NCBI GenBank assembly: GCA_963854835.1
Contig: OY978525.1
Coordinates: 25,381,253 to 25,445,252 of the forward strand
DNA from: Megamerina dolium
Taxonomy: Eukaryota; Arthropoda; Insecta; Diptera; Megamerinidae
Length of the DNA: 64,000 nt
Direction: 5' to 3'
A program made the position numbers and the translations under genes. Below are positions 1 through 13,801 of the stretch, piece by piece; position 1 is the stretch's first letter; the number at the start of each line of letters is the position of its first letter. The notes below the pieces were generated by a model. The model worked only from the letters and a program-made list of their open reading frames with translations. It searched no databases and was not told the DNA's origin.

Positions 1-895
1 ATCACAACTTTGTTAGAAAGGACAATGATTCTCATTATTTCTGGGATGTGATTACAATCATATGTGTGGCTTTGGAGTAACGCATCCTGGCCTCAATCCT
101 TTCTGGATTGTCCGCACAACAAAAAAACTACTCATGACAAATAGCAACTCCAAGGCGACCATATGACAGCGCCAAGTCGATTACCGAACTTAGCGCGCTA
201 ATTAGAGATTGTTTGATGATCTGTGTGGCACGACAAAGTACTATCCCGTGGAAGCCATCATCAGAAACATCGTTCCATAAATAGTCGATAATTATGGTTC
301 CGTAGCACCCACCGTTAATAGAAATTATATTTAAAATAGCATTTTTGAAAGAAATGTACCAATATGCCACATCTTCAGACTTCACATCAAATAGCCACGC
401 TCAGTGCATGCATTAGTTTCTTTCGACAATGACATGCGAATTTTCCGATCCCTAATATGGCAATTCATTAGACAAAGTGACTGTGTGGTACCGATACACC
501 ATTACACTGAAACACTGAAGGTCGCCTACGTCTATCTCTTATACTTCAGCCCACAAAAAGTCGATATTCATGGCACTATAGCGCCAACTGTGGACCAAAA
601 TTGCGTTTTCAGCAGCATTTTCAAAGGAAATCGACTAATGGACCATCGCTCTCTGTTGCTGCATTGACTGTTCTCGACAATCACATGCAGGTGTTCTTAA
701 CCCTAGATGCGTAAATTTTATTTGCTAATATGGGCGCCGAGATAAAAATGCACTTCGTCAGAAACTAAGATTTTTCTGACCAATTCAACGTTCAATTTGA
801 GTCTCAAACAGCGAAACGATAATGACGGGTTGGTAATTTGCCTTCAGTTCACGAACCAATTGTAACTTGTTAGCAAATAAACATAATAATAAAAA
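1..895. other. Unresolved, possible old transposon relic
   Basis: It is less AT-rich than the rest. A ~50-bp stretch with CGACAATGACATGCG (about 427) recurs in changed form at about 674 (CGACAATCACATGCA). Two short divergent frames (128-385 minus, 404-667 plus) have no recognisable motif. Confidence 0.4.
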
Positions 896-1043
896 ATTAA
901 AATGTGCACTTATTGCCCCCAAAGGGCCCTTTGGCCGAGCTTTTCTTCCAGCACTATTGTGCGTCTCCAATTTTGGGCATTTTATATTAGCCAGTTCTGA
1001 ATGGTAGAACCCTTGTTACAACACTTTTTCTGAGCTTTCTAAC
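896..1043 (-). mobile_element. tRNA-SINE, 3' fragment
   Basis: It matches the body and tail of the window's tRNA-derived SINE (CAAAGGGCCCTTTGGCCGAG, then TTCTGAGCTTTCT). The tRNA head is missing and the copy is diverged. Confidence 0.75.
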
Positions 1044-1139
1044 ATAGTTCTAAAAGACCAACGCAAACATTATTACAAACATTTTTGTTAGTACCTTTGA
1101 GCTGGTACATTTTTGCAAAATAAATAAGGCAGCGTCTAC

Positions 1140-1310
1140 AAAATTTATGGATTCAAATTTTCGATATCATTCCAAAAATTTTTTGCATTAACGGCGAAAC
1201 AAAATTTCGCTAAAATTACGATATCGATATTATGCCAAAATGTTTGCAATAAAGTCGAAATTTTATGAAATTTCGACATTACTGTTAACATTTTCTCATA
1301 CCAATGAAAA
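1140..1310 (+). repeat. Copies of the TTGCAATAATGTCGAAA motif
   Basis: GTTTGCAATAAAGTCGAAA (about 1241) and AAATTTCGACATTACTG (about 1268) are two facing copies of the motif clustered at 16.9 kb. Confidence 0.5.
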
Positions 1311-2189
1311 ACGCTGTTAATTCTTAAAAAAAAAAAAAAAATTCTTATGCAAATTAAATTGATGAAGAATTATTATATCCGTGTTATTAATACTAATATG
1401 AATAATGAAAAATTTAAAAATTTCAAAAACTTGAAATTACAAATGAATTAATTGAAAAATATGCTATTTTTAGAATATCTACACTATAATTAAAAAAAGA
1501 ACTACGTAGAAATTTGATGTTTTACTTTTGATTGTTTTTTTTTTTGCTTCATTTAGAACACAAATAAAACCAAAGTGTTTATTTAATTTCATTTCAATTC
1601 TATACGATTGTTAGTTTTCTCACATATTTTGTAAATTGCAACACTTGTAATATGACAATAATATGCCATAATAAACACACATAAAAATTCATCAAATTGA
1701 GTGACAATCCGTCGACAGCATGACAACTATATGTACCTTTGTATCTCTATGGGAAATTTGGCTAGCTTAATAGTTGACTGCTTGGTTAGCCGTTGTCTGC
1801 GTTTATTCTATCATTATTCATTTGCATATACTCGTATATTATTTTTAGATAAATTATATATGTATGCATATTTGTTTTCTTAATCTTTACATTTTCCTTT
1901 TATTGTTAATGCATTTTGCAATGCTATTGTTTGCAAAAAATATATATGCATTTACATATTTTTATAAATAAAATTCTTGTGCTCATGAACAAAAGAAATA
2001 TTTCATCAACAATACGTTGTATTTCGTTGTAAAAATTCAAGAATTCAATAAAAAAATGAAATTCAAGAATATTCTAATTTAATATACTCTAATAAATTCC
2101 TGATGATTTTCATTGGCAATTGTTTTTATTTTATTTTTTTTATAATTTTGATGAAAACAATAACTAAGACCTTTTTATAAGTCTGGCTG
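1311..2189. other. AT-rich non-coding, nothing recognised
   Basis: Homopolymer A and T runs; no gene, no clear repeat. Confidence 0.6.
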
Positions 2190-3420
2190 TTTAGAGCCAT
2201 AAAACTAAAACTCGGTACAAATACCCTATATAAATCAAGCCCAATATAAATATCGCATTTGGAAAAAACCACATCAAGTTCCCATATAAAATTTATGTTT
2301 TCGAACGTATGTTTTCACACATTATACTATGTAGAAAATAGATAGAAATTGAGCTGAAACTCACTATATAAGGATATTTCTATCAGAAAATTATTGGACT
2401 TCAAAATAAACCGTAAGCAAATAAAGATCACATTAACATCCCATACAAAAATAAGTTTTCGAATGCAATTTTTCAGACTTTTTGCATATAAATAGAAACC
2501 TATCGAGCTGAAATTCGACATGTATAATAACTTTGACCAGCAAACAAATTAGTTTGAAAATGAGCATAATCGGATCAAGATTACACCTTTATACTTTATA
2601 CTTTATGCACTTTAAAATTAAACTATCGGTCTGAAACTTGATAAATAAGCTTATTTTTAACAGCAAATAGATAAGATCGAAAATGAACGTAATCGCATAA
2701 ATACCACATAAATCTTTCATATAAAAGTAAGATTTCGAATGTATATTTTCATATTTTGTACACATAAATATTAAGATAACGAGTAGAAACTCGGTGCATA
2801 GAGTTATTTTTACCAACACATAGACAAATTCGAAAATAGGCGTAATTGGATCAAAATTAGACTAGCTTCCCATACAAAAATATGTTTTCGAAAGCAAGTT
2901 TACAGGTTTTTTACACATAAACATAAAGCTATTGAGCCAAAATTCGGTACATACGATTCCTTTCATCGGCAAACAAATTAGTTCAAAAATTAGCATAATC
3001 GGATTGAGATCACAACAACCTCCCATATAAAAGTATGTTTTCGAATGCAATTTTAAAGAGTTTTTACACATAAATATATAGCTATCGTGCTGAAACTTGC
3101 TATATACGATTACTTTGATCAGCAAACAAATTAGCTCAAAAATGAGCATAATCGGATTGAGATCACACCAATCTCCCATATAAAAGTAAGTGTTCGAATG
3201 GATATTTTCAGACTTTGTACGTGTAAATATAAAGTAATTGCATTGAAATTCGGTACATATAATTCTTTTTACAAATGAAATAATATATTTGATAATGAGC
3301 ATAACCGAATAAAAACTGAAACGACTTCTCATACAAAAGCATGTTTTTGAATTTATATTTTCAGACTTTATGCCTGTAAATATATAGTTAAGTTGAAACT
3401 CGGTAAATAAATAATCTTTT
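2190..3420 (-). repeat. F1 tandem array (~153-bp monomer, ~8 copies)
   Basis: A motif like CCCATATAAAAGTATGTTTT recurs near 2281, 2440, 2717, 2870, 3022, 3175 and 3329. The sense (minus) version is ACTTTTATATGGGAGG followed by a ATCCGATTATGCTC segment. Because 153 is divisible by 3, long open stretches appear by chance on the minus strand (for example 2862-3332, with a 51-residue internal repeat); I do not call them genes. Confidence 0.85.
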
Positions 3421-4699
3421 GGAATCTTACTACCTATTTCCTATACCAAAAATTTTTTGCGAACAAATAATTTTAGTATTGGCGCACGAAAAACATAATG
3501 AAAACTCGAGTTAATTGCTTTCAAAGCATAAGAAATCTATTTTTTTGGGCATTATCCAAATTAGGTCTACGCCGGTTTATATTGTATATTATAGAATATT
3601 CATAAATACTTCAATGAAATATTAAAGACGATAGTAACGAAATGTTAGCATAAAATTTATTGAATTTAATATTACAAGACCTTTACTGCCACTTTCTCAT
3701 TTCCTATAATCTCATATTAACTATACACCAGTACACAAATGGACCCTTTTAGAGTACTTTATGATTCTATGCTAAAAGTATCTTTATGCTTTAAGTGCAA
3801 TAGAAGGAGAGAAGAAAAAAAAAAATGTGGAGAGCCGTACTATTATTAATTTTGCTTTTTTTTTTGCATCGCATCTAGATATTGTAACTTTTTTCGGAAG
3901 AATAACCAAACAACCAGCAAATAAATACGAGATCACATAAATGCGCAATATAGTCAACACTAACATTACTACTTGTACGAATACTATCGTACTATAATAC
4001 TTGTACTCGTACTCTATATTGTATCATAATATTTTCTCAAAATGAAAATATCTGGTTACACTTGAGTGCGTTAACATGGGAATTTTCATTAAAAAAGAAA
4101 AACGCAAAGCAAAAGAAAGAAGGCAACAAAAAGCAAAAACAAAAACAAAACAAAAGCAACAACGACAAAAAATACAGATAATGATAAAATCCTTTCACAA
4201 CACACAATATTGTGCTACTATGGCTTGTTGTTTGCTTTATAACATCATAGCTGGCTCTGATGGTTGTTGCTCCCTATTTCATTTTGCTTGCATTAAAATT
4301 CCACTACAATGATTCGAAGGCATATTAAATCGTTTAATATAGCCTGAATAAATACTACTATGAGGTTTAATGACATCCTATGTACTACAAACATACATAT
4401 GTATATACAATACGAGCTGTTTCGAACACTTGCAAGTATAAATATGAAATAAATTTAAAGTAGCATTTATGTAGAAACATGTTTAGTTCAAGTAGCAGCA
4501 AATTATTTTTTTATGTTTTACATAACTATAAATAAATATACAATTAATTTAAAATACAATTTTCATTTGATACCTGAACTGTAGCAGATTTAAATACATA
4601 ATACAATTTAGCTCAGAGAATGAATAATGTCAAGCCTGATTTTGATCCGCATACTTTTCAGTTGCAACAGTCATTGTTAAAAAGCATATATTTTGTAGA
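3421..4699. other. AT-rich non-coding
   Basis: It contains an A-rich stretch with AAAAC/AAAAG units at 4089-4180 that produces a Lys-rich chance frame. Nothing else recognised. Confidence 0.6.
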
Positions 4700-5795
4700 A
4701 GAACCTCCATAAGAAACAGAGATTGGAGGTAAGTAGTATGTTCAGTGGAAATGTTGAGCAGAAATAGTTTTCGGAAATTCCGGGGCAACTATTTTCGATT
4801 TTCAGTTGTTTTCAGTTGAGTTTGTATGGTAGTCCCCTTAAGGGATAGAGATAGCAGGTATATATGTTTGAAGGAAATATTTGGGAGGAAAAATTAGTGG
4901 CGGTCAGTCATATACTTCACTGCTGTAAAGACGATTTCTAAGCAGCTATTGTCGATTTTCATGTATTTTCTCAGTTATTTTATATGGCAGTCCCCTTATT
5001 GGGTACAGTTAGGGGCTAAATATGTTTGGAGAAAATGTTGAGGATGAAAAATTAATGGGAGTCTGTCATAGATATCATCACTCTAAAGACGATTCCTGTG
5101 CAGCTATGGTTAATTGAAGAGGAAGGTTTTTTGGATCAATTTGTATCGGAGCCTCTTTAAGGGGAGCAGATACACGGTACGTAAGTAGAGGGTAAGCTTA
5201 GGATGAAAAATTAATGGTGATTGATTATACATTTTACCGCTGTTGGAGCGATTCATGTTCATTTATGTGATTATTTGTCGAATTTCAAATTTTTTCAGTC
5301 ATTTTGTATGACAGCCTTATTAAGAGGTGCAGATATTGGATAACTATATTTGGAGGAAATATTTAGAATACAAATTAATGTGGGCCAATCGTAGATTTCA
5401 GTGCTCTAGAGGCAATTTTTGTATAGTTATCATCGATTTGTAGGTATTTTCACGATTACTTTGTATGAGAGATCCTTTAAGGGGTGCAAATGGAGCGTAA
5501 GCATGTTTAGAGAAAATGTTAAGGATGAAAACCTATTGGGTGGTCAACCATACATTCCACCATTTTAGAGGCGATTCTTGTGCAACTATGGTCGATTGAA
5601 GATCTTGTTTCAATCATTTTGTATGGGAGAAAATATTTATTATAAGAAATGAATGTGGGCCAGTCACACATTCTATCACGCTAAAGGCGAATCCTGTTCA
5701 ATTATGGGATTATTTCTCGATTTTCAGATGATTTTTTTTTGTCATTTTGTATGTAAATCCACTTATGGGTTGGAGATGAAGATGACTTTCAGTAG
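4700..5795 (+). repeat. F2 tandem array (~160-bp monomer)
   Basis: The core CCCCTTAAGGG (variants) recurs near 4834, 4991, 5151, 5312, 5471 and 5757. It is followed by a GGTAAGTATGTTTGGAG-like segment and GAAAAATTAATGGG, and preceded by a TTTTGTATGGGAG-like anchor. Confidence 0.85.
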
Positions 5796-7734
5796 AATAT
5801 CAATAAAACAATAAAATGTTAAGTATTTAGAAAAAAAAACTCTAGAAATTTGATTTTTTACGACCGTTCCTTAAATCAGCCAAAATAATTTGGTCGAAGT
5901 GGGTGGAAATAAACCAAATTTTTCTGCTTTTTCGGTGAGGCATCATAATATACATGAGCTTCTATACTTTGTGAAACATTTAGTTAAAACTTTTCATTCA
6001 AAATTCCATCACTAACATTTGATTGTTTTTCTTGCATTAATATCTGGTATTAAGAAACAAATTTCCGCAAAATTAAAACGAGGTGGAAAATTATTTTTAA
6101 AAATTTCGATATTTAACACAAATTACCACAAACTTAAAATCCACTTCAACAGATGATGATGAGGTGGAAAATTGGTTTACATATATCGATCAGTTCTGTG
6201 TGGAAAATATTCAAATTTATCGGATAATAATCGATATAAAATCGCTTTGTTTAAAATGATTATATTTGAAAAAAAAAAAAAATAATAAATAAATTTGAAA
6301 TTATCTCTACATTCAACCTCTTTCTCATATATTATAGACAATTTATGATGCATTTTAATTTAAATCGTTGTTATGTGGTTTCATATATATACATTTACCC
6401 TATATTAACCTTCTAACAATTTTTCTCTTTTTACACTACCAAAAAATTTACAATCATAACAATTTCCCAGTGTAATATGCAATTTGCTGTGTGCGCTGTA
6501 TTAAAAAGATATAAATGTGATTACTATGAGCAATATTCAACTAAACTTTCGCCACAAGTATGCATGTTGTAATTTCTTTCCCCATTTAGTAGTATTTATT
6601 TTATGTATTTTATTTATTTCCCTTCTTTTTATATAATTTCTTCTGTTACTATCATTTATTACGTTTTCTTGTGATCAAAACAATTTCATTTTAGACAGAA
6701 ATAATGGCAAGTGGTAAAATAAAATGAAAATGGCAATGGAACGAAGGAATAGGATGACGATGATGATGGCATAAGGAAATTACGAAGCTTACATATCGTA
6801 CATACGAGTTGTGGAATTGTAGAAATTGAAAAAGTTCATTGACACGTAGCAACAATTTGCACAAAAAACGTGTACGCGTGAAAACAAGCATGTATGTGTA
6901 AACATATATGGGCACATATTGGTCATAAATATCTGTACATTTCCATGTATGTACTTGTATACATATACAGTGACTTATAAAACTATATAGACATATAAAT
7001 TTAATTTCCACGGTTGTACAATTTCCCCCCCCCCCAAAAAAAAACAAAAAAAAAAACGACAATTTGATGAGAAAATCAAATACATATAAACAAAAAAAAT
7101 AATTGTAACAACTTGTTGTTGTTGTTGTTGTTGTTGTTGTTCATAAATACAATTTTCATTTTCCTTTGTTTGTTTGAAAATTTCCACCGGAAAAATATAT
7201 AAATGAAAAACTTGTTTTTCTTTTGGCTTTGCTTTCCGTCGTTTGTAAAGTAAAATGCATCATGGTGATGTTAACTCACAAAGAGATGCTGCCTTTATAT
7301 TTTGCGGTGGTAAGGGGAAAAACGCACAAATCGTTTACGTTTTTTTTTTTTTTTTGCATCTTTTTCTTCTACTGGCTTTACAACTTTTATATGTGAACCT
7401 AAATACGTTCAGTAATCTTGCAGTACGCTTATTTGGTGCTTTAATATTATATCATACAAACACATTACAGTGTATTTGATGAGTTGAAAGCGAAAGTTAA
7501 ATTAAATTCGTTATCAAATAGAAGAAAATGCAAGGAGGAAAGGGTGTTGCAAAAAGAAGTTTTATTTTGACATTTTTCAAGTTCTCTCACACTAATTCGG
7601 GGGAGGAGAAAAATCCACATTCATGTACATCTACCAGTCAAGTTGTCAAAACTGAACACAATACCTTATGGTTACTAAGAATTGTTTTTTTTTTTAATTA
7701 ATTTCGAAAAAATATTGGAAAGTCCAAAAAAATA
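5796..7734. other. AT-rich non-coding with homopolymers
   Basis: It holds a (C)n(A)n junction at 7026-7054 and the TTG microsatellite. Chance frames here are low-complexity. Confidence 0.6.
7113..7141 (+). repeat. (TTG)n microsatellite
   Basis: About ten perfect trinucleotides. No coding context. Confidence 0.95.
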
Positions 7735-8110
7735 TATATTGAAATGAAATTTTGTGAAAATTACAATTTCGAAAAATCAGTAATGGACAAAACCAATTTC
7801 GAAATTAAATTATGACAAAATAACAACTTTGAAAAAATATTTTCGAAATTAAATTATGACAAAATCACAATTTCAAGCAATTTTCGAAATTAAACTATGG
7901 AAAAATTACAATTTTGAAAAAAAATATTTTCAAAATAATACTGTAGTTTGAAAAAATGTTAACGAAAAAAAAATCCAAATTAAAATTTGCACATTTTCAA
8001 AACTCAACATTATTGCAAAAATGTTTGCAATAATGTCGAAATAAAGTCAGCAAATATTTTTGCATATTAAATAATTTCGACAAAAATTGCAAAAAATTCC
8101 TACATTAATT
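7735..8110 (+). repeat. Short degenerate repeats TTTCGAAATTAAATTATG
   Basis: TTTCGAAATTAAATTATGAC-like units with ACAATTTCGAAAA recur every ~50 bp from 7740 to 7930. They pass into the TTGCAATAATGTCGAAA motif family at 8015-8060. Confidence 0.6.
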
Positions 8111-10649
8111 GCGTTCAGGTTCAGATTGAAGAGAGGTTTTTAAGATGAGGTGGTTTTTCTTCTCGGAACTTCTGATATTTTCTATATCATGATTTTGCTA
8201 AAAATAGACCAAAAATTCTTTCGATACTCATGTAACAGATTCAACATTAAAACATTTAAGCATTACTTTTTTGACATTAATTTGAAAAATTCAGTCCACC
8301 TTAGTTCATTCGTTATATCTCCTGTTTGACACTATTTCAATTTCGTTTGCAATAATATCGAAAAAGTGACAATAAAATAAAAAATCGATATTAATACATA
8401 TGAACATTACTTTTTCGACATTATTTCAAAAATTCACTTGACCTTAATTCATTTAGTCTATGAGCCGGTATTATGAAAGCACTCACAACCACGAGTTGTT
8501 GGTGTTTTCAATGCAAAATGAACATTGGGGAGAGTAGGAAAAGAGATTAAAAGCCTCTCGCAGACACTCACAAAATGACTGCGCATCCAAGAATGATAGA
8601 AAAGAAGATTACGCCCATCGGAGAGAATTTTTCTAGATGTGACGTCACAGTAGTGAGTAGCTGCAAGAGAAATGACAAAATGGCGAACAAATTGAAAAGA
8701 AAAATGTAAACGATAAATTGTTTTATAAACTTAAAATTATATTATTTGTATATTATAAAATAGTAGAGCAAACTGAATTGCAAGGGAGTCTCACTGATGC
8801 TGACAGTTTATGCAAAAAAAGGTCTATGTCGAATATAGAGCTGTCTAGAAAAACAGATTATGCGATCACACATCGAAATGTTTGGTATAAAGTTTTGAAG
8901 ATCTGGTCGAGCACAATACAAACAAATTTTGAAGGCCCTAAAATTTCCGATATGATTTTAAAATTCCATTTTAGAGTCAATGATATCATTACACAGGCAG
9001 TAACTTAGTCCCTTTTTACCGATTCTCGAATATTTATAGTTTTGGAAAGTTCTAGAAAAAGCTAATCGTTTATTAAAAGTGATAATTGTTTGCATAAAGA
9101 TTCGATTGAATGATTCAATTTGATTTTATTTGCTGAATAAAAATCATCTAAAATTCAATTATATTTTGTAAATATTTGCATATGGTTATTCCATGTATTC
9201 GAATCACCACAATGAGTTATTTATAGGTTCATTGTATTGTATGATTACTTCTAAAAAATGCAACAATTGCTGAACTGATAATGAAATATAAATATTTTAG
9301 CATAAATTGTGGATATATAAATACCAAAGGCAAAATCTTAATTCTCTCAATTCGAATATATTTTTAATAACTTCATGCATAGCTAAAACAATATATATAT
9401 AGATTATTCAAACATATCAACAGAGTTGTTTTTTTTTGCAAAATAATACCATAGTATTTTCATTTGTTTAATATACATAAAAAATTCTAATAATAACCAA
9501 CAATAGTAATGGATGGTTTAAATGAAAAACCAAACAAATACACAAAAGATTAAATAGACAGAGAGAAATATAACAAATAAATAAATAAATACTATATAAA
9601 TGCATTGCATAAATATGTAGAAATAAAAAAAAATTATCATATATAATATAAAATGAAACAAACTAGAGGGAGAGAAAAAAAATTCTACAAAAAAAAAAAA
9701 AAAAAGTTGTAAATGGCATTTCCGTGTAAATTCAACGAAGCAATATTAACCACCAGTACCACGAATAAATTGCTATCAATAGTCATATTATATATTATAC
9801 ATAGTATGTACTATTATTACAGCTTTGCGTTTGTAATTTTTATACAAAAATAAAATACAACAGAGCAAATTGAAAACTTAATTTTTTTATAAACACATAC
9901 ACATGTATATGCATATATTCTTCTACAATCCTTATATAATCCAAATACAAACACTAATGGAAAGTATCAACAAATATGCTTCACATTTGTGCAGCTATCT
10001 CAAATGGGATTTTCATATTTAATGTGGTAAATTTAAATAAATTAAATGTACTAGTGCAAAGTGACAAACAAGAAGAAGAAGAAAAAAAATCATAATAATA
10101 AAAAAAAAGTAGAGATCACCTACCTACATTATGATAAAAAAAAAATCACAATAAAATAACACTAAATTAAATTGCAAAGTTAAAATTGACAAATTTCATA
10201 TAATACTTTGAATTTGGTTTCATTTTTATTTTTTTTTTTTTGCTTTTTCTTTTGCTGAAATGCACAAAAAGGATTAAGCCAGGAGCAAAAAAATACATTT
10301 GCATATTTTAATTAAGTTTGATCATTTGGCATTATTTTTTTTTTTTCTTTTTTTTTTTAGATTGTTTTAAATTATTTATAGCTTTAAAATTGAATGATGA
10401 AAAATGGATAACCAAATTACCAAGAGAAAAAACAAAAGGCAACACTGTAAAAAATTTCCAACATTCGATGGGGAATATGGACATTAATTCTGGGTGTTTC
10501 TCATCAACTCAAGTTAACCTTATCAACCACATCAACATTAGCTATGACTAAATCAAATACAAAATGATTATTTGGAAAGTTTAACTTTGACAAAATCATA
10601 CTTCAGATACCATCCTCTCTGTCCCAAACACATTATGTGTGAATAATAT
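8111..10649. other. AT-rich non-coding
   Basis: Copies of the GTCGAAA/TTGCAATAA motif at about 8340-8425. A less AT-rich patch at 8465-8700 has a palindromic TGACGTCA at 8640-8647. The rest is poly(A/T)-rich with no feature I can name. Confidence 0.55.
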
Positions 10650-12028
10650 ACAAAAGAAGAGCTACCTTCGTTTGCCAAAGGCTGTATTGTAAAACATGGG
10701 GACTACGACCAAAAATGATGGCGTGGTCTTACAAAACTGTAATAGTACCAATGATCACCTATGCCTCTCTGGCATGGTGGCCGAAGGTAAATCAAATTGG
10801 GACTCAGATGATCCTTAACAGGATTCATCGAATAGCCTGTTTGAGCGTAACGGGAGCGATGAGTACTAGCCCCACAGCAGCTTTAAGAATATTCACCTTG
10901 TGGTTAAGAGGACAGCAGCCAGTGCAGCCATAAGGCTTTCGAACTCTATTCACCTGAAAGAAGGTAACCTGAAAACGCACATTAAGATTCTAGACATAGT
11001 CTGGAATTCACCGGGCCTCACGGTTTTTGACAGGATGGATAAAAAATGTATATTCTCCAAACTCTTCGAAGTGATCATTCACTATCGCTCAGCGTGGAGA
11101 AACAACGAAATATTTCTAGATCAGGGCTCACAGCTATGGTACACTGATGGGTCCAAAATGGAAGATGGCAGTGCTGGAGCGGGAATTATAGGGCCAAATT
11201 TCCGGAAGGCAATTGCAATGGGAAAAATAGCTTCCATTTTTCAGGCGGAGGTCCACGCCTTAGAGCTATCTGTCAGAGAATTCCTACGTAGGGGCACTCG
11301 AGGAACCAACATATGCATTCTATCGGACAGTCAGGCAGCTCTAAAATCACTAATGAATTTCTCGTTCCAATCTAAGTTGGTTTGGGAATGATTTGAACTC
11401 CTCAACACCCTAGCAAAGAGGAACTCTGTGATTCTAATATGGGTACCGGGACACGAGGGGCATGCAGGAAATGAAATGGCAGATTTACTGACCAAAAAGG
11501 GTGCAGACACTCCTTTCATAGGCCCAGAACCCTTCTGCGGGGTAAATAGTAGTTTCATGAACAACTTAATATGTGAAAGGGAAAAAAGTAGTCTAACCGA
11601 TTACTGGAGAACCCAAACAGGCATGCGGCAGTCGAAAAGATTCATTGACCCTGAACATATTAAGGTTGATACTATCTTGAACCTCAGCAGAAAAGACATC
11701 AAACTGTACACTGAAGTACTAACAGGTCATTGTAAACTTAATTATCACATGATGAAAATGGGTGTGGTAAACAACGATCTCTGTCGACTCTGTCTTGAAG
11801 AGCAGGAAACAGCAAAACACGTTCTTTGCAATTGCCCAGCTGTGGCTAGACGCAGACTATATTACCTAGGCAACGGATTCATAGTCCCCAGGGACCTAGT
11901 TAAAATCAATCCCACAGCAGTGACTAGATTTATAATTAGTCTTGAGATCTGCTAGTTAGGCAATAAGGCTGCACAAAAGATCTTCAGGTAGCGGTGCATC
12001 ATAGCCTTAATAATAATAATAATAATAA
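10650..12028 (+). mobile_element. 5'-truncated LINE (I/LOA-like), pseudogenised
   Basis: The fragment begins near the RT thumb (frame through KTWGLRP and PMITYASLAWWPK, 10658-10900). It shifts frame near 10900 and continues through an RNase H domain: YTDGSK at about 11142, the FQAEVHALEL glutamate, ILSDSQAA, then PGHEGHAGNEMADLL at about 11450. A TGA at 11389-11391 interrupts it. A CCHC knuckle (CRLC...H-VLCNC, about 11780-11835) closes the frame at 11955. The 3' end is (TAA)n at 12008-12028, as in I-type elements. The frameshift and stop make it a dead copy. The clade is inferred from RNase H plus the TAA tail and is not certain. Confidence 0.85.
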
Positions 12029-12029
12029 A

Positions 12030-12870
12030 TACAATCGTAACGTACTTTTGTATGAGAGGTAGACGTAATTTCTATTCGATTCAGCCAATTTTAGCACATA
12101 TCTATCAATCATTAAATGTAATTGTATTTGAAAAGTTTCAGCTTGATAACTTCATATTTTTATTCAAAAACATACTTTTGTATGAGAAGTAAGCGTGGAT
12201 TTCATTCTATTACACTCATTTTCTTATATATCTATTCTGACATCGGACTATTGTTTTAATTCAATCCGATATCTTTATTTAGTTTTTTTAAGAAAAAACT
12301 TTAAAAAAACGGCCGCAAAGTGTAAAAACATGCGTTAAACAGTATACTGTTGTATAGTAGGTAGGCGTGGTTTTTATCCGATTTGTCAAATTTTTTTGTA
12401 TATCTAGTCTGTACTCAGAATATCTGAATACAGACTAGATATACATATTTTGAACTAAAATATAGTTCGATTGCCTCATATTTTCAGTCACAAAGTGTCA
12501 AAACATACATTTAAAAATGTACTTTTGTATGAAAGGTAGGCATGGTTTTCATCCGATTGCGCTAATTTTCTTATATATCTATTCTATGGTCAGACTACCT
12601 TATATATCTGAAGTTTTAATCAGATTGATTTACATTTTCGAGGGTTAAGTCTCGAAAAACTTATTTAAGAACAGTCTTTTATATATGAGGTAGGCGTGGT
12701 TTTCATCGAATTTCGCCCATGCATGACCTCGTCCGTTCGTTGGTAAAAATAATTGTATGTACCACTTTTCAGCTCGATCGCTTCGTATAAATTGGATTTT
12801 AATGTAATGATTTAATGTAATGATTGTGCTGCAATAGCAGAAATGCTTCTCAAAGCTGATTTTCACCAAA
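12030..12870 (+). repeat. F1 tandem array (~155-175-bp monomers)
   Basis: ACTTTTGTATGAGAGGTAGG-like starts near 12041, 12171, 12342, 12518 and 12672, each followed by GTGGTTTTCATCCGATT-like sequence. It directly abuts the (TAA)n tail of the LINE. Confidence 0.82.
12399..12444. repeat. 16-bp perfect inverted repeat (hairpin)
   Basis: Arms GTATATCTAGTCTGTA (12399-12414) and its complement (12429-12444) are perfect. Inside them TCAGA/TCTGA pairs again after one mismatch. It lies inside an F1 tandem array. Confidence 0.85.
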
Positions 12871-13799
12871 CAATGGTTCTATGTTCTCTGTGTGGTGAGA
12901 TTAAAACGATATCGGGTTTTCAAGCTTCCATCGCAGAACTAGACTATTGATTCGGAGGTGGACTGTGGTTAAGTGGCAGATTTGAATGCATCTCTTCCGG
13001 AAAAACAGGCAAAACTCACCCAACTATAGATTTACTGGCTCGTCAGTACTCTTATCGGACTTTGTGGCATCCGATTACCTTAAATTTCATTTCCTGTAAA
13101 ATGACTTTTAATGGAAATTCGTAAAATCTGTCTTTTTTTTTTTTTTACAAAATATTGCAACTCTTGGTAAACAAACATCAAATAAAAATTATCTAAAAAA
13201 TTATATTCCAAAATTCCATGCATCTCCCGAACACGTCTAAGATGGATGCATACAAATAATTATCATTTTGGTTTTACTACTCGAACAATCGTAAATTGAT
13301 TTGCATAATTTAGTTGAAAATATTTTTATGAATTATTTGTTCCACCATTTTGCATTTTCATTTTTAATATTTTACAATTATTATTTTATATAATTTTTTA
13401 TTTTATTTTTTCCACACAGTTTCCGGCATTTAATATATTTTATTTATCTTTAGAAAAAAAACCAGAATACACCATGCAGTCTTTTTAGTGTGAAAGAAAA
13501 AAAAAAAGAAAAAAAGATGACGATGATTGCAAAAGAAGAAAACTTAATTTTGTCTAAGTCAACAACAAATATTTAGAGAATTTCTCATAAATTTATTTTT
13601 AAAAATTCATATTTTTTTGTTCATTTTTTTGAACATATCAAAAAACTATATTTTTAAAAATATCAATATGCGTGTGTATAGAAAATTTATTGCAAAATTA
13701 TAAATAACAAAAATAATAAAAATAGTAATTACAAAAAAAAAAAAATATTTTGAAAATGTGCAAAATATTCATTATTGAAATAAATGAAATGAAAAATAG
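12871..13799. other. Non-coding, unresolved
   Basis: 12871-13085 is less AT-rich and may be an unrecognised relic. The remainder is very AT-rich. Confidence 0.5.
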
Positions 13800-13801
13800 T
13801 A

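Noticed and set aside
128..667. Divergent short frames as a gene pair
   Set aside because: No motif or codon bias, and repeated segments suggest decayed repeat DNA.
2862..3332. 156-residue minus-strand frame as a gene
   Set aside because: It is the antisense reading of the F1 tandem array, whose period is a multiple of three.
8640..8647. TGACGTCA as a CRE regulatory site
   Set aside because: A single 8-bp palindrome with no gene nearby is expected by chance in 64 kb.
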